A stretch of DNA of 64,000 bases from Geomonas oryzisoli (GTDB lineage Bacteria > Desulfobacterota > Desulfuromonadia > Geobacterales > Geobacteraceae): NCBI RefSeq assembly GCF_018986915.1, contig NZ_CP076723.1:676631-740630 (forward strand). Reading direction: 5' to 3'. The number at the start of each line of letters is the position of its first letter. The stretch's first letter is position 1. The position numbers were made by a program, and so were the translations under genes. Under the pieces are notes generated by a model. It was not told the origin of the DNA and searched no databases. It saw only the letters and a program-made list of their open reading frames with translations. Positions 8,963 to 18,998 of the stretch are shown here, one piece after another.

Positions 8963-9367
8963 ATGAGCATGGAGAAGAACAGGATCCTCGTGGTCGAGGA
9001 TGAAGAGAGCCTGCTGAAGCTGGAGAGTATCCTCTTCACCTCGAAGGGGTACCAGGTCACCGGGGTGCGCGGCGGCAACGACGCCCTGAAGGCGATCGCG
9101 CAGGACGCGCCGGACCTCGTGGTTCTCGACCTGATGCTGCCGGACATGGACGGCTTCGAGGTCTGCCGCAGCATCAAGGAAAATCCCGCCACCAGCGCCA
9201 TCCCGGTGGTGATGCTGACGGCTAAGAAGAGCAGCCGCGACCTGGAGCACGGCAGGCAGGTCGGCGCCGACGCCTACATCACCAAGCCCTTCAAGTCGGT
9301 CAAGGTGCTCGAGGTGATCGAAGGGCTGTTGGGCAACGAAGGTGCAGCAAAGGGGGACGCTGTCTGA
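8963..9367 (+). CDS. Response regulator receiver protein
   Basis: 134 residues, a single receiver domain: acidic cluster VVEDEES, phospho-Asp D56 (LVVLDLMLPDMDG), Thr in VMLTAKKSS, Lys in YITKPFKS. A GGGGGG-type ribosome site precedes the ATG. Its stop overlaps the next cheW start by one base. The fold is closer to PhoB-type receivers than to CheY, and there is no output domain. Confidence 0.92.
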   Translation: MSMEKNRILVVEDEESLLKLESILFTSKGYQVTGVRGGNDALKAIAQDAPDLVVLDLMLPDMDGFEVCRSIKENPATSAIPVVMLTAKKSSRDLEHGRQVGADAYITKPFKSVKVLEVIEGLLGNEGAAKGDAV

Positions 9368-9876
9368 TGACGGAGGAACTGCAGGAAATTCAGGTGGCCT
9401 GCCTGCGCATGGATGACGGGCTCTACGCCGTCGACATCATGCGCATCAGGGAGATCATCAGGGTGCCGAAGCTCGCCCCGCTGCCCCGTGCACTCCCCTT
9501 CGTGGAGGGGGTGATCAACCTGCGCGGTTCCGTGATACCGGTGGTGGATCTGAGGAAGCGTTTCGGACTTACCGCTGCCGAGAACAAGGACAGCGCGCGT
9601 CTGCTGATCCTTTCCATCTCGGGGCAGCCGCTGGCGTTGATGGTGGACGAGGTGACCGAGATGATCACCATCCCGCTCAGGGACCTCAAGGCGCCGCCGC
9701 GCGGCGTGCGGATCGTGGGCGGCGAGTACATGGTGGGGCTGTGCCTGGTGCGTGACGTCCCGGTGATGCTGCTCAACATCGACGCCCTGCTCACCTTCCA
9801 GGAGAAGGCCCAGCTGGGCTACCTTACCCCCAAGGGGGAGACCACTTCCACGACGAAAAAGAGCACAGCATGCTGA
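9367..9876 (+). CDS. cheW: CheW coupling protein
   Basis: 169 residues, almost entirely a CheW domain: VACLRMDDGLYAVDIMRIREI, PFVEGVINLRGSVIPVVDLRKRFG, then LMVDEVTEMITI. It couples CheA to receptors. It starts on the stop codon of the preceding receiver and overlaps the next gene by 7 bases, so it sits firmly in the operon. It lacks the long N-terminal extension of the paralogue at 8141. Confidence 0.93.
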   Translation: MTEELQEIQVACLRMDDGLYAVDIMRIREIIRVPKLAPLPRALPFVEGVINLRGSVIPVVDLRKRFGLTAAENKDSARLLILSISGQPLALMVDEVTEMITIPLRDLKAPPRGVRIVGGEYMVGLCLVRDVPVMLLNIDALLTFQEKAQLGYLTPKGETTSTTKKSTAC

Positions 9877-11063
9877 TAGTCTGTCCTAACTGCAAGAAAC
9901 GTTTCAATATCACCGTTAGCAGCTCCGACGAGCCGAAGAAGCTGCGCTGCTCGAGCTGCAAGGCCGTGTTCCGGCTGGTGCGCAAGAGCGAGCGCCCGGC
10001 TGCGCCGCAGGGCAAGGTAAAGGTCGTCGTCGCCAACGAGAGCGCCGCCTTCTGCAAGGCGGTGGAAAAGGTCCTTGCGGCAGAGCCGTTCGAACTGTTC
10101 CTCTGCACCGACGGCAAGGAGGCGCTGGAGACCGTGCAGCGTGTGCAGCCCAACGTGCTGCTGCTGGACGTGGCGTTGCCCACCATGTTCGGGTTCGAGG
10201 TCTGCGAGCGGGTGCGCCAGGATCCGGCCCTTGCCAAGGTCAAGATCGTGCTGATCGCCTCGATCTACGACAAGACCCGCTACAAGCGCTCCCCCAATTC
10301 GCTGTACGGAGCCGACGACTACATCGAGAAGCACCATATCCCGGACTCGCTGGTCTCCATGGTCTACCGCCTCACCTCCGGCGACATTCCTCCCGTGGTG
10401 CGTCCGACCGAAAGCGAACTGGCGGCTCAGGAGGAGAGCCGCAGCGAGATCAGGCAGATGGAGGTCGAGGAGACCTCGATGCCGCAGGCCGCTGCAGCGC
10501 CGGCACCCGAACCGCCCGTGGCGGCGCCCCCCGCGGCACCGGTCATGACGGCAGCCGAGACACCGGCACCGGTCATGGCGGCTGCGGAGACACCGGCGCC
10601 GGTCGTGACGGCACCGGACGCTTTCGTTGCCGATGTCGTCGAGCCCCCCGTCGTTGCGGCACCCGAGGCACCGGTTGCGGTACCCGAACTACCCATCGTT
10701 GCTGCACCCGAGCCCCCGGCCGCCCCGGCCGTCGAGGCCCCGGCGGCAGCCGTTGCGGCTCCCAGCGCTCCGGCAGCTCCCGCTGCGCCCGCTCAAGCGG
10801 CTCAGGCGCAGCTCCCCGAGGAGCAGGTCAAAGCAAGACGGCTGGCAAGGATCATCGTCTCCGACATCGTCCTGTACAACCAGGCGAAGGTGGAGCAGGG
10901 GGTCCGCGAAGGGAACTTCTACGAGGTCCTCGCAGACGACATCCGCGAGGGGGAATATCTGTACCAGCAGAGGGTATCCCAGCAGGTGCGCGATACGACT
11001 TCCTTCCTCAAAGATGCCTTCGAAGAGCTGATCGCGAAAAAACGCGCTGAACTGAGTATTTAG
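9870..11063 (+). CDS. MJ0042 zinc-ribbon plus receiver protein with Ala/Pro linker
   Basis: 397 residues. An N-terminal zinc ribbon has C5-x2-C8 and C27-x2-C30, the MJ0042 pattern. A receiver-like domain follows (about residues 50-165) with D100 in LLLDVALP, but the usual acidic pair is replaced by A-N-E-S (N56, E57), so magnesium binding may be weakened. Residues about 190-315 are a repetitive Ala/Pro/Val linker (repeats of TAAETPAPVM). The C-terminal ~85 residues are a charged helical domain (ARIIVSDIVLYNQAK ... FLKDAFEEL). It resembles adaptor proteins in delta-proteobacterial polarity and motility systems; the function is inferred. Confidence 0.8.
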   Translation: MLIVCPNCKKRFNITVSSSDEPKKLRCSSCKAVFRLVRKSERPAAPQGKVKVVVANESAAFCKAVEKVLAAEPFELFLCTDGKEALETVQRVQPNVLLLDVALPTMFGFEVCERVRQDPALAKVKIVLIASIYDKTRYKRSPNSLYGADDYIEKHHIPDSLVSMVYRLTSGDIPPVVRPTESELAAQEESRSEIRQMEVEETSMPQAAAAPAPEPPVAAPPAAPVMTAAETPAPVMAAAETPAPVVTAPDAFVADVVEPPVVAAPEAPVAVPELPIVAAPEPPAAPAVEAPAAAVAAPSAPAAPAAPAQAAQAQLPEEQVKARRLARIIVSDIVLYNQAKVEQGVREGNFYEVLADDIREGEYLYQQRVSQQVRDTTSFLKDAFEELIAKKRAELSI

Positions 11064-11073
11064 GAGAGTTACC

Positions 11074-13083
11074 CTGTCCGACGATCTGCTGGAAATCTCA
11101 GAGAGACTTGAAGCTGCCGATGAGGAGCAACGGCGCTTTGCCGTCATGTCCCTGCGCCGCCGCCCCTTCCCCGAGGTGATGGACCTGCTGTTCCGTGCCA
11201 TGGGGGATGACAGCTGGCGCGTGCGCAAGGAGGCGGTCAGCGTGCTCCTGCAGGCGCAACCGCTGCAGGCGGTCGAGATCGAGGCCCTGATCGCGCTGCT
11301 GCGTTCCGCCGACAACGCGGGGTTGCGCAACTCCGCGGTCGAGTCGCTGGAGCGGATCGGCGAGCCCGCCGTGGAACAGCTCTGCGGGCACCTGGGCGAT
11401 CCGGATCACGACCTGCGCAAGTTCATCATCGACATCCTGGGCAACATCCGCTGCGCCACCTGCCTCCCCTTGCTGGTGCAGGCATTGGAGGACGAGGACA
11501 TGAACGTCCGCGTCGCCGCGGCCGAGAACCTCGGCAAAATCGGTGACGGGCGCGCGTTGCCCCACCTCCTGAAGGTGCTGGACGGAGGCGAGGTCTGGCT
11601 GAAGTTCACCGTGCTGGACGCCCTGGCCCTGATAGGTGCTCCGGTACCGCTTGCCAAGCTGGAGCCGCTGCTGCAGGAAGGGCTCCTGCGCCGGGCCACC
11701 TACGACTGCCTGGGCGTGCTGGGTGACAAGAAATGCTTCCCCCTGCTGCTGGAGGGGCTGCACGACAAGGCCAAGAATGCGCGTGAGGCCGCCACCATAG
11801 CGCTGATGCGTTTGCGGGGGCGCCTGACTCCGCAGGAGCAGGAAGAACTGGTGGATCGTCCGCTCAAGGACCTTGCCGGGAGCGCCACGGCGAAAAAGCT
11901 GATCGACTCGCTGCACGGCGAGGAGCCGGTGATGATCTCGGCACTGGCGCAGGCATGCGGCATCATGGGAGACGAGCGTGCCGCACTTCCCCTGGTGCGC
12001 GTGGCACGGGCCGAGCGCCTGAGGGGGGTCTGCCTGGAGGCGCTGCGCCGCATCGGCGACCCGGTGCTGCCGCTGTTGCTGGAGCACTTTCCCTTCGCCA
12101 TCGCCGCCGAACGCGCCGTCATCGTACACCTCATCGCCGAGACCGGGCGCCCCGGCAACGAGGAACTGCTCTTCGCAGCACTTGAGGATGACGGCGCCGA
12201 GGTGAGGCGCTGCGCGGCAGTGGCCCTCGGGGTGCTGGCGCCGGAAGGGGCCGCGGCACGGGTGGGCCGCCTGCTCGACGATGAAGACCCCCAGGTACAC
12301 GAAGGTGTCCTGGATGGGCTGCAGCGTCTGGCCGGCAAGGATCCCGACGGGGTGAGCGCCATCTGCTCCGAATTGCTGCGGAGCCGGGACGCGCGCCGGC
12401 GCCGCGATGCCGCCATCGTCCTGGGTCCCCTTGGCGACGGCGAGAGGCTTGCCCGGCTGGTGAAAGACGAAGACGCCACGGTCCGTCGGGCCGCAGTCGC
12501 CTCCCTGGCGCGCGTGGACCTGCCGCAGGCCCTGGGCGCCCTGGCCCTGTCGCTCTCCGACGAGGAACCGGAGGTGCGCGTCGCGGCGGCCCAGGCGCTC
12601 GCCGAAAGGGGAGGGCACGAGGTGCTGGCGCCGCTTAGCGTCGCTTTGAACGACACCGATCCCTGGGTGCAGACCGCGGCCCTCAAGGGGCTCGCTTCTC
12701 TGGGCGACCCGGAGGCCCTGCCGGGAGTGACCGCGCTCCTGGAGCAGGCACAGGGGCCGGTGCTGATCGCCGCGCTGTCGACGCTGGGCGCTCTGGGCGG
12801 TGCTGACGCGCTCGGGCCGGTGCGCAGCGCGCTTTACAACGGCGACGAGGAAGTGGTGGAGGCGGCCATCGGGATCCTCGCGGCTTACGGTGCCGACTGG
12901 ATCGACGAGCACGGTCAGGCGCTTTTGGCGCACCCGCACTGGATGGTGCGGCGCTCCTTCGTGCGGGCGCTCGCCCAGTTGCAGGGGGCGGATGCGGTGG
13001 CGGTACTGGATCAGGCGTTGGCCCGGGAGTCGGACCCGCTGGTCAAGGGCGAGATTGTAGAACTGCTCGACAGGCTGCGCTGA
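11074..13083 (+). CDS. HEAT/PBS-lyase repeat protein, probable CTG start
   Basis: About 670 residues of tandem ~31-residue HEAT (PBS-lyase type) repeats throughout, e.g. DDSWRVRKEAVSVLL, DDGAEVRRCAAVALG, DEEPEVRVAAAQALA. Such superhelices are protein-interaction scaffolds. The first ATG (11146) falls inside the first repeat and has no ribosome site. In frame upstream, a CTG at 11074 follows AGGAG with 7-base spacing and restores SDDLLEISERLEAADEEQR, the first helix. I therefore start there (the initiator would still be Met). It lies ten bases after the preceding stop and its stop overlaps cheR. Probably a scaffold for the Che proteins. Confidence 0.8.
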   Translation: MSDDLLEISERLEAADEEQRRFAVMSLRRRPFPEVMDLLFRAMGDDSWRVRKEAVSVLLQAQPLQAVEIEALIALLRSADNAGLRNSAVESLERIGEPAVEQLCGHLGDPDHDLRKFIIDILGNIRCATCLPLLVQALEDEDMNVRVAAAENLGKIGDGRALPHLLKVLDGGEVWLKFTVLDALALIGAPVPLAKLEPLLQEGLLRRATYDCLGVLGDKKCFPLLLEGLHDKAKNAREAATIALMRLRGRLTPQEQEELVDRPLKDLAGSATAKKLIDSLHGEEPVMISALAQACGIMGDERAALPLVRVARAERLRGVCLEALRRIGDPVLPLLLEHFPFAIAAERAVIVHLIAETGRPGNEELLFAALEDDGAEVRRCAAVALGVLAPEGAAARVGRLLDDEDPQVHEGVLDGLQRLAGKDPDGVSAICSELLRSRDARRRRDAAIVLGPLGDGERLARLVKDEDATVRRAAVASLARVDLPQALGALALSLSDEEPEVRVAAAQALAERGGHEVLAPLSVALNDTDPWVQTAALKGLASLGDPEALPGVTALLEQAQGPVLIAALSTLGALGGADALGPVRSALYNGDEEVVEAAIGILAAYGADWIDEHGQALLAHPHWMVRRSFVRALAQLQGADAVAVLDQALARESDPLVKGEIVELLDRLR

Positions 13084-13952
13084 TGCCATACTTTGAACCT
13101 GAATTGCAACTGACGGAAGAAGAATTCCGCCTGATCAGGGACCTGATCTACAACCACTGCGGTCTCTTTTTCGACGACGACAGTAAGTACCTGCTGGACC
13201 GTCGGCTCGGGCAGCGGGTGGCTCATCACAACCTGTCCGGCTTCCGCGAGTACTACCAGTTCCTGAAGTACGACCGCAGGAGGGACGAGGAGATCGCCGA
13301 CATCATGGATCTCCTCACCACCAACGAGACCTACTTCTTCCGCGAGGCGTTCCAGCTGAAGGCCTTCACCGACGAGATCATACCCGAGGTGATGAAGCTC
13401 AAGCAGCGCGAGCGCACCCTGCGCATCTGGAGTGCCGGGTGTTCCACCGGCGAGGAACCCTACACCATCGCCATGCTCCTGCTGGAGATGGGGTGCTTCC
13501 ACGGCTGGCGCATCGAGATCGTCGGCTCCGACATCAGCCACCGCGTGGTGCAGCATGCCCGCAAGGGGATCTATACCAAGGCCTCCTTCCGCGCCACCGA
13601 CGAGCGCTACCTCAAGCGGTTCTTCACCGAGACCGACGAGGGGTACCGGATCTGCGACGAGGTGCGGGAACTGGTCACCATCAGCCAGATGAACCTGTTC
13701 GACGCCAATCGACTGGCGCTTCTGGGGAAGATGGACGTAATCTTCTGCCGCAACGTGATCATCTACTTCGACCAGACTTCCAAGAAGCGGGTCATCGAGT
13801 CGTTCTACAACACGCTGCGCGGCGGCGGGTACCTCCTCTTGGGGCACTCGGAATCCCTGATGAACCTGTCCACCGCGTTCGCGCTGAAGCACCTGAAAAA
13901 CGACATGGTCTACCAGAAAACGGATACGACCGGCGGCGGAGTGCCCAAGTGA
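13083..13952 (+). CDS. cheR: Chemoreceptor methyltransferase CheR
   Basis: 289 residues. The N-terminal helical CheR domain ([21 protein letters not shown]) is followed by the SAM-dependent domain with [16 protein letters not shown] (about 117-132), [13 protein letters not shown] and the [11 protein letters not shown] signature. It methylates glutamates of receptors. The ATG shares a base with the HEAT gene stop and the gene overlaps cheB by 4 bases. Presence of CheR and CheB implies that a methylated receptor exists outside this window. Confidence 0.96.
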   Translation: MPYFEPELQLTEEEFRLIRDLIYNHCGLFFDDDSKYLLDRRLGQRVAHHNLSGFREYYQFLKYDRRRDEEIADIMDLLTTNETYFFREAFQLKAFTDEIIPEVMKLKQRERTLRIWSAGCSTGEEPYTIAMLLLEMGCFHGWRIEIVGSDISHRVVQHARKGIYTKASFRATDERYLKRFFTETDEGYRICDEVRELVTISQMNLFDANRLALLGKMDVIFCRNVIIYFDQTSKKRVIESFYNTLRGGGYLLLGHSESLMNLSTAFALKHLKNDMVYQKTDTTGGGVPK

Positions 13953-15016
13953 AAAAGATACGGGTAGTAGTCGTAGACGATTCGGCCTATAATCGGCGCG
14001 CCATCACGAGGATGCTGGAGGAGCTTCCGGGTGTCCAGGTGATCGGGTATGCCACCAACGGCGAGGAGGGGATCCGCAGGGTGATCGATCTCACCCCCGA
14101 CCTGGTGACGCTCGACCTGGAGATGCCGCGCATGGACGGCTTCACCATGCTGCGCATCCTGATGGCGAGTACGCCGGTCCCGGTGATCGTGATCAGCTCG
14201 ACCTCAGGCGACGAGAAGGTGTTCAAGGCGCTGGAACTGGGTGCCGTCGACTTCATCGCCAAGCCGACCAGCGTCATCTCCGACGAGCTTTTGAAGATCC
14301 AGCAGGACCTGCACCAGAAGGTCCAGGCGGTGTTCAAGCTCAACATGGCGCGGGTGCAGAAAAGGGTCGAACCGGCTCCCGCCGCGGCCGCGGTCGCCGT
14401 TCCCGCGGCTCCCGTGGGGGTGCCGAGCAACATAGACATCGTCGCCATCGGTTCCTCCACCGGAGGGCCGCCGGCCCTGCAGCGCATCTTCTCCTCCTTC
14501 CGGGAGGCGCCTCCCTTCGCCATGGTGATATCCCAGCACATGCCCGCCGGGTTCACCACCGCCTTTGCCGAGAGGCTGAACCGCAGCACCGGGTTCGACG
14601 TGCGCGAGGCAAAGGACGGCGACGAGGTACTGCCGGGGCGGGCTCTCATAGCACCCGGCGGCAAGAATCTCGTCTTCGCCAGAATGGGAGACAAGGTGGT
14701 GGCGCGTATCGTCCCCCCGGGGCCCAAAGACCGTTACGTCCCGTCGGTGGACGTGATGTTCCGCTCCTGCGCGGAGCTCTACCGCAGCCGCATGTTGGCC
14801 GTGGTGCTGACCGGCATGGGCAACGATGGGGCCGCCGGGGTGCGCGAGGCAAAGAAGGTGGGTGCCCAGGTGGTGGCAGAGTCCGAGGAATCCGCCGTGG
14901 TGTTCGGCATGCCGCGTGAGGCCATTGCCACGGGGGTGGTGGACAAGGTGGTATCGATGGACGGCATGGTGCGTGAGATAGTGCTTCGTTGCGGCCTGTT
15001 GCCGCGATTCGGTTGA
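13949..15016 (+). CDS. cheB: Chemotaxis protein-glutamate methylesterase CheB
   Basis: 356 residues. The receiver domain has phospho-Asp D56 ([13 protein letters not shown]). A short Ala/Val/Pro linker leads to the methylesterase domain with the catalytic serine in GSSTGGPP (169-170), H197 in SQHMP and D293 in GMGNDGA. It removes receptor methyl groups when phosphorylated by CheA. GTG start, overlapping the cheR stop by 4 bases (GTGA). A longer frame extends upstream inside cheR but is a shadow. Confidence 0.96.
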   Translation: MKKIRVVVVDDSAYNRRAITRMLEELPGVQVIGYATNGEEGIRRVIDLTPDLVTLDLEMPRMDGFTMLRILMASTPVPVIVISSTSGDEKVFKALELGAVDFIAKPTSVISDELLKIQQDLHQKVQAVFKLNMARVQKRVEPAPAAAAVAVPAAPVGVPSNIDIVAIGSSTGGPPALQRIFSSFREAPPFAMVISQHMPAGFTTAFAERLNRSTGFDVREAKDGDEVLPGRALIAPGGKNLVFARMGDKVVARIVPPGPKDRYVPSVDVMFRSCAELYRSRMLAVVLTGMGNDGAAGVREAKKVGAQVVAESEESAVVFGMPREAIATGVVDKVVSMDGMVREIVLRCGLLPRFG

Positions 15017-15043
15017 TCAACTAGACGTAAATTCGGGGTGCGC

Positions 15044-15862
15044 ATGCAAAAGGACGATGAACGACTGGTTCATAGCAGGGGCGAGGAGTTCCTGCAGGTT
15101 TTCAAGAAGGGGGCTGAGTTCACCCAGGAGCTTTTAAGGGAGAACGAGCGTCTCAGGTTCCGCGTGCTGGAACTGGAGAAATCCCAGGTGACCGGCGACG
15201 CGCCACCCGCTTCCGAGCTTAAGAAGCTCAACGAGCGGATCGCCGATCTGGAGCAGGAGAAGCAGGAAATCCTGGACCGGATCAAGCACGTCGAGGAAGA
15301 AAACCAGGATTTCGCCGCACGCTACCTGGAGATCGAGGACGAGAACAACAACCTCGCCAATCTCTACATAGCGAGCTACCAGCTCCACTCCACGCTCGAC
15401 TTCAAGGAAGTGCTCCAGATCATCACGGAGATCATCATCAACCTGATCGGTGCCGAGGAGTTTGCCATCATGCTGCTCGACGAGAAGAGCGACGAGCTGC
15501 AGGCGGTCTCCACCGAAGGGATCGAGCGTAGCGAGATCCCGGCCTTCCGTCTCGGCAAGGGGATCATCGGGAGCGTGGCGCAGTCCGGCGAGAACCATTT
15601 CGCCAGCGACTTCGACAGCTATGAGCGTGACTTCAGCGCTCCGATGGTCTGCATCCCGCTCAAGATCAAGGAGCACGTCATCGGCGTCCTGGCCATCTAC
15701 AAGCTGTTGATGCAGAAAAAGGAATTCGCCGCCGTCGACTATGAACTTTTCACCCTGCTGGCCGGCCATGCCGCCACCGCCATCTTCAGCTCGCGGCTCT
15801 ACAGCGATTCGGAGCGTAAGCTGTCGACCATCCAGGGGTTCATTGATCTTTTGACGAAATAG
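15044..15862 (+). CDS. Coiled-coil GAF-domain protein
   Basis: About 272 residues. Residues about 15-110 are a long coiled coil (ELKKLNERIADLEQEKQEIL..) and about 120-265 a GAF domain (LDFKEVLQIITEIIINLIGAEEFAIMLLD ... LAGHAATAIFSSRLY). There is no catalytic output domain. ATG at 15044 behind CGGGGTG; a GTG at 15038 is possible. Its place between cheB and the last cheY suggests a sensor or localisation adaptor for the pathway. The ligand cannot be deduced. Confidence 0.85.
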   Translation: MQKDDERLVHSRGEEFLQVFKKGAEFTQELLRENERLRFRVLELEKSQVTGDAPPASELKKLNERIADLEQEKQEILDRIKHVEEENQDFAARYLEIEDENNNLANLYIASYQLHSTLDFKEVLQIITEIIINLIGAEEFAIMLLDEKSDELQAVSTEGIERSEIPAFRLGKGIIGSVAQSGENHFASDFDSYERDFSAPMVCIPLKIKEHVIGVLAIYKLLMQKKEFAAVDYELFTLLAGHAATAIFSSRLYSDSERKLSTIQGFIDLLTK

Positions 15863-15891
15863 CCAGCTGTGCAATGGGGGATACAGTTCAG

Positions 15892-16269
15892 ATGTCAGAT
15901 TACAACGTATTGATAGTTGAAGATTCACCCACCATGAGGCAGCTCATCGCCTTTGCGCTGAAGCGGATCAGGGGGGTGCGGATAGTCGAGGCCAACGATG
16001 GTGTCGACGGTTTGAAGAAGCTTTCTTCCGAGCGTTTCGACCTGATCCTGACCGACATCAACATGCCGATCATGGACGGCCTGAAGTTGGTGAGCCTGGT
16101 GCGAAACGACGCCAACTACAAGGCCATACCGATCGTGGTGATCACCACCGAGGGTGCCCAGGAAGACAGGGAGCGTGCCTTGGCGCTGGGTGCCAACGAC
16201 TACATCACCAAGCCGATCCAGCCGACCAAGATCCTGGACGTGGCCAAGGCCCTGCTCCGGATCGCCTAA
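15892..16269 (+). CDS. cheY: CheY-like response regulator (last gene of the operon)
   Basis: 125 residues from ATG 15892 (MSDYNVLIVEDSPTMRQL); an in-frame ATG 18 bases upstream lacks a ribosome site. Phospho-Asp D55 (LILTDINMPIMDG), T in VVITTEGAQ, K in YITKPIQP. It resembles the first CheY of the operon (same TDINMP motif) more than the mid-operon receiver, so the two CheYs may be functional twins. It ends the operon; the next 237 bases are non-coding. Confidence 0.93.
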   Translation: MSDYNVLIVEDSPTMRQLIAFALKRIRGVRIVEANDGVDGLKKLSSERFDLILTDINMPIMDGLKLVSLVRNDANYKAIPIVVITTEGAQEDRERALALGANDYITKPIQPTKILDVAKALLRIA

Positions 16270-16506
16270 CCGGTTCCGCCCGGTCCGCACGTCCCCCCCT
16301 TGCCGCCCTCCCTTGAGAGAGGTGGGGAAGGGGGCATCCCCGGCACCGTCCATCGTTGCCACAGGTCGTGGTGTCCCCGTGTTCGCAGCTTCAGCCGTTT
16401 CCACCGGCTCCACCAGGTCCACCAGGTCCACTAAAGTATCCGCAACCCACGGTTGCAGACATTAAAATATTGCGCGTCCCCTCGGGGACGCTGGAAGGCG
16501 GGTTTA
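16270..16506 (+). other. Gap before leuS with repeats and a leader hairpin
   Basis: No gene seen. It contains a C/G-rich imperfect palindrome (about 16296-16335) and a short tandem run of GGTCCACCA-type units (about 16395-16432) that recurs in the gap before 21335. A perfect 8-bp stem (16474-16481 with 16484-16491) lies just upstream of the leuS ribosome site. Confidence 0.6.
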
Positions 16507-18981
16507 ATGGAAGAAAAATACGTCCCCTCAGCAGTAGAGGGCAAATGGCAGCAGTTCTGGGCTACCCACAACAGCTTCAAGGCGACCGAAGACGCGAGCC
16601 GCAAGAAGTACTACCTCCTGGAGATGTTCCCGTACCCCTCCGGCAAGATCCACATGGGGCACGTCAGGAACTACTCCATCGGCGACGTCATCGCCCGCTT
16701 CAAGAGGATGCAGGGGTACAACGTGCTGCACCCGATGGGTTGGGACGCCTTCGGCATGCCGGCTGAGAACGCGGCCATCCAGAACAAGAGCCATCCCGCC
16801 AAATGGACCTACGAGAACATCGCCTACATGCGCGGCCAGTTGAAGCGCCTGGGCCTTTCCTACGACTGGGAGCGCGAGCTCGCCACCTGCGACCTCGACT
16901 ACTACAAGTGGGAGCAGAAGATCTTCCTGGAGATGTACAAAAAGGGGCTCGCCTACAAGAAATCCTCCGCCGTCAACTGGTGTCCCAAGTGCGAGACGGT
17001 TCTCGCCAACGAGCAGGTCGAGGACGGCTGCTGCTGGCGCTGCGACTCCCTGGTCCAGCAGAAGGAGCTCGAGCAGTGGTCCTTCCGCATCACCAACTAC
17101 GCACAGGAACTGCTGGATGATACCTACAAGCTGACCGGCTGGCCGGAGCGCGTGCTCACCATGCAGCGCAACTGGATCGGCCGCTCGGTGGGCTGCGAAA
17201 TCGATTTCGCCCTCGAGAGCGGTCTCGGCAAGATCAGGGTCTTCACCACCAGGCAGGACACCCTTTTCGGCGCCACCTTCATGTCGCTGGCCGCAGAGCA
17301 CCCGATGGCGCAGGACCTCGCCACCGCCGGGCAGCGCGCCGCCGTGGAAGCCTTCATCGACAAGGTGAAGAAGACCGACCGCATCAAGCGCTCCGCCGAC
17401 GACCAGGAGAAGGAAGGCGTCTTCACCGGCTCCTACTGCATCAACCCGGTCACCAACGCGAAGATGCCGATCTACCTCGCCAACTTCGTCCTCATGGACT
17501 ACGGCACCGGCGCCGTCATGGCCGTCCCGACCCACGACCAGCGCGACTTCGAATTCGCCAAGAAGTACGACCTGCCGCTCAAGGTCGTGATCCAGCCCGA
17601 AGGTGAGACCCTCGATCCCGCAGCCATGACCGAGGCCTACACCGCCGACGGGATCATGGTCAACTCCGGCCGCTTCGACGGCATGGGTAACAGCGACGCC
17701 AAGGAAGCCATCGCCGACTTCCTCGAGAAAGAAGGGATCGGCAAGAAGACCGTCAACTTCCGCCTGCGCGACTGGGGCATCTCCCGCCAGCGCTACTGGG
17801 GCAACCCGATCCCGGTGATCAACTGCGACCTCTGCGGTGTAGTTCCCGTTCCGGAAGCGGATCTGCCGGTCGTGCTCCCCATGGACGCCGAGTTCACCGG
17901 CGAGGGGGGCAACCCGCTGGCGCGCGTGGACAGCTTCACCACCTGCACCTGCCCGCAGTGCGGCGAGGCCGCCCGCCGCGAGACCGACACCATGGACACC
18001 TTCGTGCAGTCCTCCTGGTACTTCCTGCGCTACTGCTCGCCCAAGTTCACCGCCGGTCCGCTGGACCGCGAACAGGTCGAGCACTGGATGCCGGTGGACC
18101 AGTACATCGGCGGCATCGAGCACGCCGTACTGCACCTGCTCTACGCCCGTTTCTTCACCAAGGTGCTCAGGGACTTAGGCTACTGCAACGTGGACGAGCC
18201 GTTCTCCAACCTGCTCACCCAGGGGATGGTGATCAAGGACGGCGCCAAGATGTCCAAGTCCAAGGGGAACGTCGTCGACCCCAACGCCCTCATCGAGCGC
18301 TACGGCGCCGATACCGCGCGGCTCTTCTCCCTGTTCGCCGCGCCGCCGGAGAAGGATCTCGACTGGAGCGACCAGGGCGTCGACGGGAGCTACCGCTTCC
18401 TGAACCGCGTCTGGCGCCTGGTCTACGACGTGCTCCCGGCCGTGAAGGGAGTCGGTGCCGTTGAGGCGGACAAGCTTTCCGCGGAAGGGAAGAAGCTGCG
18501 CCGCGCGGTGCACAAGACCATCAAGAAGGTCTCCGAGGATGTCGAGGAGCGCTTCCACTTCAACACCGCCATCGCCGCTGTCATGGAGCTGGTCAACGCC
18601 ATCCAGGGCTTCGCGGCGAAGGACGCCCCGGAGAACGTCGCCGTGGTGCGCGAAGCGGTGGAGTCCGTGGTGCGCCTGCTCGCTCCCTTCGTTCCGCACT
18701 TCGCCGAGGAACTCTGGGCTGAGCTCGGCCACGAGGTAGGTCTCGAGCAGGCGGGTTGGCCCGGTTATGACGCCGACGCCGTCGTCGACGAGGAGATCAC
18801 CGTCGTGATCCAGGTGAACGGCAAGCTGAGAAGCAAGCTGACCGTCGCCCCGGACGCCAAGGAGGAAGACGTCCGTGCTGCCGCCCTTGCCGACGACAAG
18901 ATCCTGCCGTACCTGGAAGGAAAAAGCGTCAAGAAGGTCGTCTACGTCCCCGGCAAGCTGGTCAGCATCGTCGTCGCGTAG
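16507..18981 (+). CDS. leuS: Leucyl-tRNA synthetase
   Basis: 824 residues, normal for bacterial LeuRS. The HIGH motif is in [13 protein letters not shown] (about residue 46), zinc-type Cys pairs in CPKCETV and CCWRCDS, the CP1 editing domain at about 220-420 ([25 protein letters not shown]), and KMSKSKGN begins near 581. It charges tRNA-Leu and edits mischarged products. ATG 16507 follows GGAAGG; an earlier in-frame ATG (16453) lies in the leader. lptE starts 17 bases after the stop, suggesting a leuS-lptE transcription unit. Confidence 0.98.
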   Translation: MEEKYVPSAVEGKWQQFWATHNSFKATEDASRKKYYLLEMFPYPSGKIHMGHVRNYSIGDVIARFKRMQGYNVLHPMGWDAFGMPAENAAIQNKSHPAKWTYENIAYMRGQLKRLGLSYDWERELATCDLDYYKWEQKIFLEMYKKGLAYKKSSAVNWCPKCETVLANEQVEDGCCWRCDSLVQQKELEQWSFRITNYAQELLDDTYKLTGWPERVLTMQRNWIGRSVGCEIDFALESGLGKIRVFTTRQDTLFGATFMSLAAEHPMAQDLATAGQRAAVEAFIDKVKKTDRIKRSADDQEKEGVFTGSYCINPVTNAKMPIYLANFVLMDYGTGAVMAVPTHDQRDFEFAKKYDLPLKVVIQPEGETLDPAAMTEAYTADGIMVNSGRFDGMGNSDAKEAIADFLEKEGIGKKTVNFRLRDWGISRQRYWGNPIPVINCDLCGVVPVPEADLPVVLPMDAEFTGEGGNPLARVDSFTTCTCPQCGEAARRETDTMDTFVQSSWYFLRYCSPKFTAGPLDREQVEHWMPVDQYIGGIEHAVLHLLYARFFTKVLRDLGYCNVDEPFSNLLTQGMVIKDGAKMSKSKGNVVDPNALIERYGADTARLFSLFAAPPEKDLDWSDQGVDGSYRFLNRVWRLVYDVLPAVKGVGAVEADKLSAEGKKLRRAVHKTIKKVSEDVEERFHFNTAIAAVMELVNAIQGFAAKDAPENVAVVREAVESVVRLLAPFVPHFAEELWAELGHEVGLEQAGWPGYDADAVVDEEITVVIQVNGKLRSKLTVAPDAKEEDVRAAALADDKILPYLEGKSVKKVVYVPGKLVSIVVA

Positions 18982-18998
18982 CAGTGAGGAAGCGTTCC

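Noticed and set aside
11098..13089. 663-codon open frame on the minus strand opposite the HEAT gene
   Set aside because: His/Gln/Leu-rich shadow of a high-GC gene; the + strand frame has clear HEAT repeats. Similar long shadows at 4491-6428, 1331-2611, 16528-18135, 23768-25306 and 25783-27663 are rejected for the same reason.
16270..16506. T-box leader for leuS
   Set aside because: No T-box sequence, specifier loop or antiterminator/terminator pair; only a short hairpin.
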